Below are positions 51,201 through 63,196 of a stretch of DNA of 64,000 nucleotides, in pieces. This DNA comes from Phaeosaccion multiseriatum. Taxonomy: Eukaryota > Ochrophyta, other classes. The number at the start of each line of letters is the position of its first letter. Position 1 is the first letter of the stretch. Both the position numbers and the translations under genes were made by a program. The stretch covers positions 496,001-560,000 of the forward strand of contig OZ218963.1 of assembly GCA_965112735.1 (NCBI GenBank). The letters run 5' to 3'. Under the pieces are notes generated by a model. It searched no databases. It was not told the origin of the DNA and worked only from the letters and a program-made list of their open reading frames with translations.

Positions 51201-54200
51201 ATGGCGGGATGGTTTGCAGGCGTCAACCTGAGCGACTTGAAGGCACAGGTGACCAAAATCGGAGCTGATCTGCAGGACGGAGTGACCAAGCTGCAGCAGG
51301 ACCTGCAGCAGGAGGCCAGGGAGGTTGATCATACGCTGAGGGAGGCAGCCGCGGGCGTCAAAGATGGCGGGAAGGACGTCATGGAGGAGGAGTCGAGAAT
51401 ACAGCAGGGTGAGTTGAGGGAGTTTATTCCATGAGTGACGTGTCCCCATCGTGTAGACATGGATACACAGCAGGGTGAGAGAGTCCCTGCGTAAGTATCC
51501 CCATCGTACACGGTAGACCGAGGGGGGGCGCTTGGCCTTCGCTCTCTTCTCCGTGTCTTTTCTCTTTTATGTGTGTATCTCCACTCTCTCTGTCCGTGCT
51601 AATCTACCCACCCCTCCTTTGTGTGCACATTTCCTTCTCCCTCTCGGGCTTTTTATCTCCTCGACGCCACCGCCGAAGCGACTCTATTCAGTACACTACC
51701 CTAAGAGGCCTTGTAGCAGCTCTGCAGTTGTCCATACAACTATCCCTCCCTCTCTCTTACCCTCCCTCCCCCCCCTCTCTATCCCTCCCTCTCTCTTACC
51801 CACCCTCCCCCCTCTCTCTGTGTTTACCGCCCCCCTATCTCTCTCCCTTTCTCTCTCTATCCCTCCCCCTCTCTTCTCTCCTTCCCTCCCTCTCTCTCTC
51901 TCTCTCTCTTCCCCCTCTCTAATGATGATGATGATGATAATGATGATACAGAGACGGTAGCCAATCAATTACGAGAAGTGAAAATTTTGCCCTGGGAGAC
52001 GACCGACGAAAAGAAGAGCATCCTTACTCAGGTACTGCTGATACAGCGGCCGGCAGGAGAGCAGCAGCAGTTGGTGATACGGCAGCCAGCAGCAAGCTAG
52101 TCAGACTAGACTCTCTGACTTCTGTTGTCACTTTGCCGTTCACTCTCTTCTCCTCCCTCCCACCGACCCCATCCACTGCCATCCACCCACACCCTACCCC
52201 ACCCTCACCCACCCACCCACCCCATCCACTACCATCCACCCGCACCCCCCAACATCAGGCATTGATGGAGAAGGTGCTCGGACTCTCTCTGGAGGCCTCA
52301 AACTTCACCACCCCTCCTCCCACCTCTTGCAGTTACACATTCGACCTCTCCCGACACGTCACGGCGTGCGTCAGGGTGCGTTTGTGTTGCTCCACGTTAG
52401 GGGGGGTAGGAGGGGCAAAAAGGCAAACCCTCTACGTACATTTTTTTTCTCCCTCCTCCCCATATATATATATCCTACACCCTATACCCTATACCCCATA
52501 CCTCTTACCCTATACCCCATACCCTATGCCCCATACCCCATACCCTATACCCCATACCCTATACCCTATACCCCATACCCCATACCCCATACCCTATACC
52601 TCATTCATTTTACCTTACATCCCATACCCCATACCCTATCCCTCATTCATTTTAGCCTACATCCCATACCCCATACCCTATACCTCATTCATCTTACCCT
52701 ACATCCCATACCCTATACCCTATACCTCATTCATCTTACCCTACATCCCATACCCCATACCCTATCCCTCATTCATCTTACCCTACATCCCATACCCTGT
52801 ATCCTATAACCCATACCCTATGCCCCATACCCCATACCCTATACCCCATACCCTATACCCCATACCCCATACCCTATACCTCATTCATTTTACCTTACAT
52901 CCCATACCCCATACCCTATCCCTCATTCATCTTACCCTACATCCCATACCCTATCCCTCATTCATCTTACCCTACATCCCATACCCTATACCCCATACCC
53001 TATACCCTATACCCCATACCCCATACCCCATACCCCATACCCTATACCTCATTCATTTTACCTTACATCCCATACCCCATACCCTATCCCTCATTCATCT
53101 TACCCTACATCCCATACCCTATACCCTATGCCTCATTCATCTTACCTTACATCCCATACCCCATACCCTATACCTCATTCATCTTACCCTACATCCCATA
53201 CCCTATACCTCATTCATCTTACCCTACATCCCATACCCCATACCCTATACCTCATTCATTTTACCTTACATCCCATACCCCATACCCTATCCCTCATTCA
53301 TCTTACCCTACATCCCATACCCTATACCCTATACCTCATTCATTTTACCCTACATCCCATACCCTATACCCTATCCCTCATTCATCTTACCCTACATCCC
53401 ATACCCTATACCCTATCCCTCATTCATCTTACCCTACATCCCATACCCTATACCCTATACCTCATTCATTTTACCCTACATCCCATACCCTATACCCTAT
53501 ACCTCATTCATCTTACCCTACATCCCATACCCTATACCCTATCCCTCATTCATCTTACCCTACATCCCATACCCTATACCCTATCCCAGGTGCTGAAGAT
53601 CGACCCAAATCTCGCCAAGACACACGCAGCGATGGTCCTCAGAGTGCCAGAGGAGGACTTTTGGAGGTACTGCTCGCTCACCCACTCACTCACTCACTCA
53701 CTCACTCACTCACCCACCCACCCACCCACCCACCCACCCATTCACTCGCTTCCTCACTCACTCACTCACTCACTCACCCACCCACCCACCCACCCATTCA
53801 CTCGCTTCCTCACTCACTCACTCACTCACTCACTCACTCATTCAACCACTTACTCGCCCACCCAATCGCTCACTCACTCACTCTCTCACCCACCCACTCA
53901 CTCGCTTCCTCACAGCCTCACTCACTCACTCACTCACTCACTCGCCCACTCTCCAGGAATTACTTCTACCGCGTAGCTTTGCTCCGGCTTGAGGCAGGGT
54001 TGGAACCCCTGTCAGGAGGAGACTTCATGGGGGGGAGCGGAGACGATGAGGTGGGTAGACGGGTGGGTGGATGGCAGTGGATGGGTGGGTGGGTGGGTGG
54101 GTGGGTGGGTGGTTGTGAATCTGTTGTTGAGGGGTGGGAAGGTGGGTGTGTGAGAGGGAGGTGGGTGGATGGGTGGAGCAAGAGAGAAGGGGAGGGGAGG

Positions 54201-55871
54201 GGAGGGGAGGGGAGAAGAGAGAAGAGAGCGGGAGGATAGAGGAGGAGGGGGGGGGGGAGGGGAGAAGAGAGAAGAGAGCGGGAGCATAGAGGAGGAGGGG
54301 GGGGGGGAGGGGGGGAGGGGAGAAGAGAGAAGAGAGCGGGAGCATAGAGGAGGAGGGGGGGGGGGAGGGGGGGAGGGGAGAAGAGAGAAGAGAGCGGGAG
54401 GATAGAGGAGGAGGGGGGGGGGGAGGGGAGAAGAGAGAAGAGAGCGGGAGGATAGAGGAGGAGGGGGGGGGGGAGGGGAGAAGAGAGAAGAGAGCGGGAG
54501 GATAGAGGAGGAGGGGGGGGGAGGAGACGGGGTGGCCCTCTCCCACCCTTGTTTGTTCTTCCCCGCATCCCGCCATGCGGGGACACCCATCCAGCCTCGG
54601 AAACCGCAGCGCACCCCGCCTTCACGGGCCCACTCACTTTACACCTCCTTTCGTGCTTCCCTTCCCTTCCCTTCCCTTCCCTTCCCTTCCCTTCCCTTCC
54701 CTGCCCTTCCCTTCCCTTCCCTTCCCTTCCCTTCCCTGTCCTATCCGCGCTGTGCTGTGGCTGTCCTCTGTGTGTGCGTGTGTGTGTGTGTATTTGTGTG
54801 CGTGCGCGTGGTGTGTGTGATGTGTGGCGGCATTGGCCTCACATGGAAACAAACAAACAAAACAAACAAATATACATACATACAACCAAACGAGCAGGAC
54901 AGCAGCGGGAATCCTGACACCAAGGCGGCGGCACCGAGTCCCTCCTACTCCTCCTCCACAAGCAACAGTTACGAGAACATTCCCAGCCCAGACCCAACCC
55001 GCACCCCCCCCGGGACGGCGGAGGAGGAGGAGAAAGGTCGATCAAAAGCCCGGCCATGCACTGCCTTCCCCTCCTCCTCCTCATCATCAGGGGTATTATC
55101 AGGGGCAGGGAAGGTCAACGATGGCAGCAAAAGGTCGACGGAGAGGGGGGGTGATGGTGATGATGATGCTGCGAGTGATGACGCGGCTTTGGAGGCTGCA
55201 GTGGCTGCTGAATTAGGTGAGGTGGGATGGCAGTGGATGGAGGGAGGAGGGAGATGGCAGTGGATGGAGAGGCATGAGGGGATGGGATGGGATGGAATGG
55301 GATGGCAGTGGATGGAGAGAGGAGGGAGATGGCAGTGGATGGAGAGGCATGAGGGGATGGGATGGGATGGGATGGCAGTGGATGGAGAGGCATGAGGGGA
55401 TGGGATGGGATGGGATGGCAGTGGATGGAGAGGCATGAGGGGACGGCAGTGGATGGCGAGGCATGAGGGGATGGGCTGGTGTTGAAGAGGGGGGAGGGGA
55501 TGGAGACGGCAGTGGATGGAGAGGGGACGCCGAATGGCAGTGGATGGACGAGGGGGGGGGATGGCATCTATGCTTTACTAAGATCATCACATCGCTTATC
55601 AACATGTCTACCTGCCTGCCCTGCCCTGCCCTGCTCTGCTCTGCCCTGTCTGCCACTCTTGCCCATATACCTGTGCGTGCCCGTATGCCCGGCGATGGCA
55701 ACAGAAGGCAGCTTGGAGGGAAGCTTTGACGACTTGGGGGACCTCGACCCCTCGGACTTGGGGGGGGGGGCAGATGGCGACGGCTACCTTGGAGCGGATG
55801 GGGAGGACGGGGACGAGGATGACGACGACGAATTGGAGCGGCAAATTGCTGCTGAGCTGGGAGAAGGTTGA
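51201..55871 (+). CDS. BSD-domain protein
   Basis: Seven exons (51201-51408, 51952-52031, 52259-52375, 53590-53666, 53957-54050, 54898-55216, 55705-55871) join in phase to give 353 residues. The N-terminus (MAGWFAGVNLSDLKAQVTKI) is a Gln/Glu-rich helix. The BSD domain occupies about 140-200 and has the family hallmark EEDFWRNYFYRV, with Phe-Trp and the following aromatic cluster intact, preceded by MVLRVP. BSD domains occur in TFIIH p62 subunits and in DOS2-like and synapse-associated proteins; the short N-terminal helix plus single BSD and acidic tail fits the DOS2/BSD-domain plant and algal group better than TFIIH. The C-terminal third is Ser/Pro-rich and acidic, with two related ends (AVAAELG and QIAAELG). 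Its exact role is unknown. Confidence 0.9.
52480..53589. repeat. CCCATACCCTATACC satellite, about 1.1 kb
   Basis: Array of ACCCTATACC and ACCCCATACC words with a higher-order unit that includes CTCATTCATCTTACCCTACAT. It fills intron 3 of the BSD gene up to the acceptor. A short relative lies at 19400-19475 in an SLC13 intron. Confidence 0.95.
53680..53955. repeat. (CACT)n / (CACC)n array
   Basis: Fills intron 4 of the BSD gene, with a higher-order unit containing CATTCACTCGCTTCCTCACT. Confidence 0.95.
54180..54530. repeat. About 60-bp minisatellite
   Basis: Six units containing AGAAGAGAGCGGGAG plus G-rich spacers in intron 5 of the BSD gene. Confidence 0.93.
54655..54740. repeat. (CCCTT)n microsatellite
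   Basis: Pentanucleotide array in intron 5 of the BSD gene. Confidence 0.95.
55225..55560. repeat. GGATGGCAGTGGATGG minisatellite
   Basis: About eight units separated by GAGGCATGAGGGGATGG stretches. Starts within 10 bases of the donor of BSD exon 6. Confidence 0.95.
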
Positions 55872-56648
55872 ATTCATTGAATGAATAGTCAAGGAGGAGG
55901 GTGGTCCAACCACGGTTGCTCGATGCAGCTGTTACAGCAGAAGTACTTGTAAAGAGTGAGAGAGGTGCTCTCTCCTGAAAAATGTAAACATGTAAAAGGA
56001 AAGACCCGAAGCCGAGCGACTCCACCCCCCGCCCCCTCCCCCTTGCCCTCTAATGTCATGCACACACCAAGGAGAGTGGATGCTGGGGTGAGTGAGTGAG
56101 TGAGTGTTGGGTGCATATGTGTGGGTGTGTGGGCGTACATGTTGAGCTCTTAAGCAACTCAGTGCATACTTTCACTTGCTTCGCTTCTTTCCCCTTAACA
56201 ATCGATTCCAACCACATACACTGAGCGAACGCCTACTACCTGGCAATAGTAGCGGAAGCTCCACAGCAACTACCACGTGCGCTGTTCGATTCCAACCACA
56301 TGCGCTGTTGAGCAAACGCCCTTTTGCTGCTCTCGCCAACTTCCTGGGCTGTTGTAGAGCGGAAGGTCCACGCGTTGTTGTTGTTGTATTCCAACCACAT
56401 AGAATGAGCAAGCGCCCTTGATTGTTGCTGCTCTCGCCAACTTCCTGGGGGTGGTTGGGTTGGTGGTGCGATGTTTGGTGTGTGTGCTGCCGACGTGTGT
56501 TCGAAGTGTTGTTTTGTTGTTCTTTTGCCGTTGATTTTGACCCTTGTTGCCGTTACGTTTGGCCCGTCAAAGAGGATTGGCGGGGCCCCCCGCGTTCCTG
56601 GGACGTTTGAATCTAACCACGCCAATACACGCCGCCGCCACCTTGAGA

Positions 56649-56694
<46 letters not shown>

Positions 56695-56846
56695 GGGAGA
56701 GAGAGGGAGAGAGAGAGAGAGAGGGAGGGAGGGAGGGAGGGAGAGAGAGAGGGAGAGAGAGAAGTAAGCACGGAGGACCCATTGGAGGCATCGCAGCGGC
56801 AGCTCCGGTCTAGGTAGCTGTAAGTAGAGAGGTTCCAGGGCTGAGA
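55872..56846. other. Intergenic with three-copy diverged repeat
   Basis: 3' flank of the BSD gene, then three related segments that each begin with ATTCCAACCACAT (56204, 56288, 56388). Two of them also share CTCTCGCCAACTTCCTGGG. A GA-rich tract (56660-56765) precedes the next gene. No RNA gene is recognised. Confidence 0.6.
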
Positions 56847-57632
56847 ATGTCACAGGCATCAACAATACCACCCACACCTTTCGACGTCGACGCAACATAC
56901 GAAGAATACTACTTCCCCCGGAAATGCTCAACGAAAAGAGAGAAGCACGAGCTCCTCGAGAATAGACCATGGTTGAAGTGGCTCCAATGGTTCAGGAGGG
57001 GGGGGAGAGTGTGCCACAAGGGGGAGGGGGGAGGACTGCGTGAATGTGGAGAGGCCTCATCCCTAACACCAAGCCAAGCAGGAGGAGCGACGAGTCGCCA
57101 CCGTGCTGGCTGGAAAGCTGCTGCTGCGGCTGTACTCTTTCCGACAGCCCTCACAGCCACAAGAACAACAACGAGAACAACACGAACGCCAACAAGGGCA
57201 ACGCCAACAAGGGCAACGACTGCAGGAAGCAGGAGCGCTCGTCGTTCACCACCACCAGAGCTGCACGGTCAATCGTGCCCAAGGGCGCGGTGTGCCGATG
57301 CAGCTTGTAGCAGTACTCAGCCCCCATCCCGTGCATCGGATCACCGCCCATCGATGGAAGAGGCCCTGCTAGTTGGAGAGCACCGAGGAACGGCCCGTGG
57401 CTGGCGGCAGGAGGAGGGGCAGGTATTTGAGCGGCGGCGCATCCGATCAGATCCCCTCAACAGCAGCAGCAGTCGCCGCAGCGAAATGTTGCCCGAGCGT
57501 CCTTCTCCCCTGCTAAGAAGCAATGCCAGTTGTGGCACCATCAGTGACTACATTCGTCAAAGCCGTAATAACAGCGCCGAGGACTTCGATTCCCAAGCTA
57601 CGGAACTGGACGAGCTATATTACACGGCGTAG
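56847..57632 (+). CDS. Unrecognised small protein, possibly with a shifted middle segment
   Basis: Open frame of 261 codons. The N-terminal ~50 residues (MSQASTIPPTPFDVDATYEE and a Trp-rich helix LKWLQWF) and C-terminal ~90 residues (FERRRIRSDPL, DYIRQSRNNSAEDFDSQATE) look like real protein. The middle (about 57080-57370) reads more naturally in another frame, where it is LLLRLYSFRQPSQPQEQQ followed by Gln/Glu/Arg-rich repeats. Either an undetected intron pair, compensating indels or chance explains this. No homologous family is recognised, and Arg-Arg-x-Ser sites occur again. Treat as hypothetical. Confidence 0.5.
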   Translation: MSQASTIPPTPFDVDATYEEYYFPRKCSTKREKHELLENRPWLKWLQWFRRGGRVCHKGEGGGLRECGEASSLTPSQAGGATSRHRAGWKAAAAAVLFPTALTATRTTTRTTRTPTRATPTRATTAGSRSARRSPPPELHGQSCPRARCADAACSSTQPPSRASDHRPSMEEALLVGEHRGTARGWRQEEGQVFERRRIRSDPLNSSSSRRSEMLPERPSPLLRSNASCGTISDYIRQSRNNSAEDFDSQATELDELYYTA

Positions 57633-58041
57633 CACCAGGAGGAATGCCCGGTGCAATGGTCTGATTAGATGTACATACAACGAGAAAGAGGATGGGAGGG
57701 GAGCAAGTCCGCCTGAAGGGGGGAGGGCAGCAAGCAGTTTTGTGCGCGTTGTGTAAACGTGTGCATGCAATGCTAGTGGTATATAGAGGCAGAGGCGCAG
57801 GTGTGTGTGCCAGATGCAGGACATTATTACGACATACGAATGTGTTTGCGATGGTGATTATAATCCGACTCTCCCTCATCTCCTCCAGTCCTTATTAATA
57901 CAGTGCCAAGGGAAACCGTCGTCCTTTCCCGCGGTGTTAATGAAGAAAAGGGGAGACAGGCAGCACCCAGGAGCGGGGGCGCCTCTCACGAGCGGAGGGG
58001 CAGTGTGATGCCAACAACAACAAAAATCGAAAAGAGAGTTG

Positions 58042-58073
<32 letters not shown>

Positions 58074-58456
58074 CTTCATTCATTACTCGGAATGCCCCTT
58101 CCCTTCCATCCCTCCTTCCTTCCCCTCAGGAAGAGGAGAGAGGGAGGAAGAGAGAGAGAAGAGAGAAAAAAGTATCGAATGGAATGCCTCCAGTCGGTGG
58201 ATGGTACCGCCACCGTAGCACCAAACCCAACAAAAAACCCTTTGCATCAACACACGCTGGTATCACCACACCCGTATCACCAATCCGCCTAGCTATTAGT
58301 ATACTCCTACTGCTTCTCTGGTAGAAGCAGACGCAATGTAGAAGGAAATAAAAAAAGACAACAGGATGAAAATGAAACAGCGAATGAGCGAACCCGTGCA
58401 TCAACACCACCACGTGGCGCATCAAAACACACACACCACATGTAGCACCAACACGC
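57633..58456. other. Convergent intergenic region
   Basis: Separates the hypothetical gene from the 3' end of RPL3. A (GA)n run lies near 58050-58072. No gene is supported. Confidence 0.5.
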
Positions 58457-60950
58457 CTACTGCTGCTTGGAGGCGAGAGGTCCCATGAACTTGTCCTTCT
58501 CCTCGGCCGTCTGGAAGCGTCCATGGCCGAACTTGGACGAGGTGTCGATGAACTTGAGGTCCACGCTCTCCAGATGGATGCGGCGGGTGTGCGTCAGAAG
58601 GGCCTTTCGGAGGGTGACGCAACGCTTCTTGGTGCCCACGATGCAGCCCTTGAGCATGAGCCAGTCCTCGTTGATCTCACCTGAAGGATGGTGGGTCGAG
58701 GGTTTGCAGTGGGTGGAGTGAGGAGTGAGGAGATGAGCGCGTGAGGTGGAGGGTTTGGAGTGTTTTTGTTGTCTCGCTTCATCCATCATCTCAATCCACA
58801 CACACACACACACACACACGCAAGAGTCACTGAAATGTCATCCATGTATCTATTCTTGGGGAAGATCACAACAACCTCTCCTCTTCCCTTATGCCCTCCC
58901 TATATATAACATGACATCTCCCGCTCTCCATCTCCACCTCCATATCACCAACACGTGTACCCATTTCCTCCTTCGTATCACCAACACGTACCGTAGTGGG
59001 GGAAGCCTCCCATGGGGGTGATGGACTTGACCGTCAGGTCAGCCTCCGTGGAGCATGAGCTGCCATCTCCCTTCTTACCCACACGGTAGATCTTCTTGTT
59101 GATCTCGGTACGGTGATGGTACCCGTGTTGACCGGAGCGCGCCACGCTAAACGCCACACGGGCGGGATGCCACGACCCGATGCAGGCCACCTGAGGGCAA
59201 GAGGAAGGGGGAGGTAGGTACGTGAGTTACGTAGGTTGGTCAGGTTCAGTAACCAACTAGACACTTCGTTCCGTCAGACAGTCAGTCAATCCCACACCCA
59301 CTCCCACTCCCCCCCCCCTCCCCCCAAAGCTACAAGTCAGTGAAGATGAGTCCCACCAAGTCAGTTAAGATGAGTCCCACCCACTCAACCAACTCGACCC
59401 ACCTTTCGCAGACCACGATGCGTCTTTCGCGGCAGACGGGTGACGCCCCAACGGGTCACAACACCCTCGGTTCCATGTCCCTTGGAAGCTCCGAGGACAT
59501 CGATCACCTAAGGCAATGGGCGAGGCCGTGAGAGTGGGTAAGTGAGTGCTTCATTCTAGTGAGCGAGTGAGTGAGTGCGTGAGTGAGGTGAAGGAGTGAG
59601 GACAGTGAGTGTGAGTGAGTGAGGGAGGATGTCAAGCAGTGACGTACCTCGTCCTTGGCGAAGATGGAGTCCACGGAAACCTTCTGCTCGAAAAGGCCCA
59701 CTCCGTAGTCCACCTTGGCGGCCACGTCACCACCGTTGATCTGAGATTACGTAAGGGGGGGAGAGGGTTACGTAAGCGTAGCTTGGCTAGAGGGTATAGG
59801 GTAGGGTAGGGTAGGGTACGAGTAGCAGAGGGTATGGAGAAGGAGAAGGAGACCTTCTCCAAAGTACGTTACATAACTCCAAAGTACGTTACATAACGAA
59901 CCTGGATCTCCATGACGTGAGCCTTCTTCTGGCGAAGCTTGACCAGGCCAATCTGGAATCACAGGGTAGCAGGCGGAGGGGCAGATCATGGACCAGGTGT
60001 AAGAGGGCCAGTTCATGACAATAATACAAATACAATACAATACAAATTCGAATTCTTTCACGAGGAGAGTGTGCTTGTTTACGCATTCATTCATTTCCCC
60101 ATCCATATACCTGTGTATGCCTCAACACAACACTCCTCCCATATGCCTCCATGCCGCCTCTCCCCTCCTCCTCCTCCTCCTCCACCACCTCCTCCCCTTC
60201 TTTACCTGGGTGTGTGCGATGACGCGCACCACCTGGCAGTAGTCCTTCATGCGCTGCAACTCGTGTTGGAAGTCCTTGGGGGACTCGGATACGTTCTTGG
60301 CGTAACGGGTGAAGGCCTGGTTGTGGTTGTGGTGGTGGTGGGGGGGGGGGGGGGGGGGGGGGTGTCAGAGAGGGAGAAGAGGGGGACGGGAGAGTGTCAG
60401 AAAAGCATCAATATATATACATGTATATGTACATATCGACCCTTTGGCTTGCGACTTGTTCTTGTTTTTCCCTCCCCTCCCGGCTGTAGTCTGTCTCTCC
60501 ATCCCAGTTGGTCTACAACAACCCACGTGGTGGGAAAAAGAAAAGTTGCAAGCCACACCCACACACCTTGTGCTTGGCCTTGTACCAGTTCTTGTAGAAG
60601 CGGCGTCGGACCTCGTCGCTCAAGTGTTCGGCCCAGACCGTGGTGAGGGAACGGAGTCCAGCGGGGGTCTCGACGTAGCCCACCAGTCCGACCACCACCA
60701 TGGGGGGCGTCTCGATGATGGTCACGGCCTCGACCGTCTCCTTCTTGTGGAGCTTGGAGCCGGGGCGTTCGACCTCACGGGCGATGTGAGTCATGCCGGC
60801 CTTGTAGCCCATGAAGGCGGTGAGATGAGGGGCCTTGGCGGGGTCATCACGGGGGAAGGAGCGGATCTTTCCGTGGTGCTTCTTGGTTCGCTTCTTGGGC
60901 AGGAACCCAAGGGATCCGGAGCGGGGCTTCTCGAACTTACGGTGGGACAT
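58457..60950 (-). CDS. RPL3: 60S ribosomal protein uL3
   Basis: Seven exons (60950-60567, 60316-60206, 59952-59902, 59740-59648, 59507-59403, 59190-58992, 58680-58457) join in phase to give 388 residues, the usual eukaryotic length. The start [20 protein letters not shown] and the stretch [18 protein letters not shown] are diagnostic. The His-containing loop near the peptidyl-transferase centre (W-finger region) is present as [20 protein letters not shown]. It is a core protein of the large subunit, near the A-site. Introns are short compared with LON, but several still carry repeats. The start is 727 bases from the HSP90 ATG, divergent. Confidence 0.97.
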
Positions 60951-61676
60951 GGTGGGTGGCTGCCGATGCGATTGATCGATGATCGACGGATGCAATTGAG
61001 AGAAAGGGGGAGGGGCACGGTTGGTAAGAGACCACGCATGTGTTGTTGGGTGTGCTTGCTTCGCTCCCTCACTAAAGGACACGAGACGACGTGAGCTCCG
61101 GGATGAGGTGCACCAGCTACACACGCCCCACCCGCAGCTCCTTTCTTCTCTGCTCCTGCTGCTCTCCTCTCCTCCCTGTTTCCTCCTGTGCCCAATCCTC
61201 TTCCTTTCACACCCGCCCACAGCCTCGACGCATTCCCCGCCCCCCCCAGCAACTCCTGCTCCTCCTCCCGCTGCTGCCCATCCTTCTCCTCCCTCCCTCC
61301 CGCGCATCTCCTGCTCTTCCTGCTGCTCTTCCTGCTGCCCTCACCCTCTCGCCCCTTCCCTCGTCTTTTCCCATCCGCCCACTGCCCCAACACAATCCCA
61401 GTCCCCCCCGTAGCGCCTGCTCCTCCTTCCCCATAGCTCCTGCCCATCCTGCTCCCTTCCTCCCCCCCTTGCGCCTCCCTTACCTAGAGTTCTCTCTCTC
61501 TCTTGATTGAGCAGCCTCCCTGCCATCAAAGGCCAGTATGCACGGGACGGAGGCACGCAAATCAATGCATAAGCTTACGTAAGCCTATGATATGTTCTCA
61601 CCGATCGGGAGGGGTGCCTTCGACCTTCGAGAAATCATTTCTCTTTTTGGGGACGTTGTTGTCTGGTGTGGAAGCG
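60951..61676. promoter_or_regulatory. Divergent intergenic region, RPL3 / HSP90
   Basis: Contains the 5' ends of two highly expressed gene families. The middle (61130-61480) is C/T-rich. No defined element is assigned. Confidence 0.45.
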
Positions 61677-63111
61677 ATGAAGGCGGGCTTGTTCTTGGCC
61701 AGCTTACTGCTGCTCGGGTATGCTCCCCAGCAGTCCTCGGTCGGGCTCGTTGCGGCTGCGGAAGATGCGGCGGCGAAGGCGGCAGAGGGTGGGGCGGCGG
61801 AAGCATTGAGCGACACACTGAGTCCTGCCTTTGAAGAACAGCTACAGGAGACGGCCGAGGCTTTCGAGTTCCAGGCGGAGGTAAAAAATGGTCCCTATAC
61901 AAGCTGTTTGCTGCTGTTGCTGGAACTACCGTTGAGTTCTCCGTCTGTTGCTTGTCAGGAGCAATCTTCTCTTTGTTCATCGAAATCTCTCTGGATCTAT
62001 GGTGGATCTATGCCTGTTTGTCAGCCCTTCGCGGGCTTGCATCCACAGTGGCCCAACATGTTCTCGTCCAGACCCTCACAGCTCTCAGTCTTGGTGGCTC
62101 TGTCTATGCTCGTGAGCTGTGAGGCGCTGAACATGGCCCAGCGACTGTATACGTGGCACTTTGGTGTATACTCCTCCCTCTGCCCTTCCTCACTCCCTCA
62201 CTCCCTCTCTCCTTCCCTCCCTCCCCTCCCTGTCTCTCCTCCTCCCACCTCTTTCTTCGGCCCCATCCCTACGCCCTCCTCCACCCCCCCACAACCACAC
62301 ACCCCCTCACCCGCTTTACCGAATTCATCTTAACACACCCCACACCCGCTGCGCGCGCCGCACAATTCCCTCTCCCTCTCTATCTATCTATGCCTCTCTC
62401 TCTCTCTCGTTGTCTCTCTCTCCCTCTCTCGTACTACCTCTCGCTCTCTCCGTACCTCCCTCCCTTCCCCCCTCGTTCGCTCTCTCTCTCACTCAGGTGA
62501 ACCGACTGATGGACATCATCATCAACTCCCTCTACAAAAACAAGGAAATCTTCTTGAGGGAACTCATCTCCAACGCCAGCGACGCCCTCGATAAGATCCG
62601 CTTCCTCTCTGTGCAGGACAAAGATCTGCTTGGCGACACACGCGAACTTCGGATTCGAATCAAGGCAGATGCTGCGGCCCGTACCCTCACCATCAGTGAT
62701 ACTGGAGTGGGTATGACGAGGGCCGACCTCATTGCCAACTTGGGAACCGTGGCCAAGTCAGGTAAGGGATGGCGGTGGATGGAAGGGGAGAGGGAGGGAG
62801 GAAAGGGGGGAACTGAGTGGAGTGGAGTGAGTGGGTCAGGAGGAGGAGGAGGAGGAGGAGGAGGAGGAGGAGGAAGAAGAGGAGGATGGCAGGACCATAC
62901 CTTACTGTCCTCACCTACTCACACCCCTCATCACTCCGCTCACGCACCCCTTCAACCCCCCACCTCCCCGCGCCTCCTCCCTCCTCCCTCCTCTTCCTCC
63001 TCCTCCTCCCTCCTCTTCCTCCTCCTCCTCCCTCCTCCTCCTCCTCCTCCTCCTCCTCCCTCCTCCTCCTCCTCCTCCTCCTCCTCCTCCTCCCTCCTCC
63101 TCCTCCTCCTC

Positions 63112-63146
<35 letters not shown>

Positions 63147-63161
63147 CTTCTCCTCCTCCTC

Positions 63162-63196
<35 letters not shown>

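Noticed and set aside
52133-53596. 487-codon frame of PYPIPYTSFILPYI repeats
   Set aside because: Translation of the CCCATACC satellite in BSD intron 3; the coding exons on each side join in phase without it.
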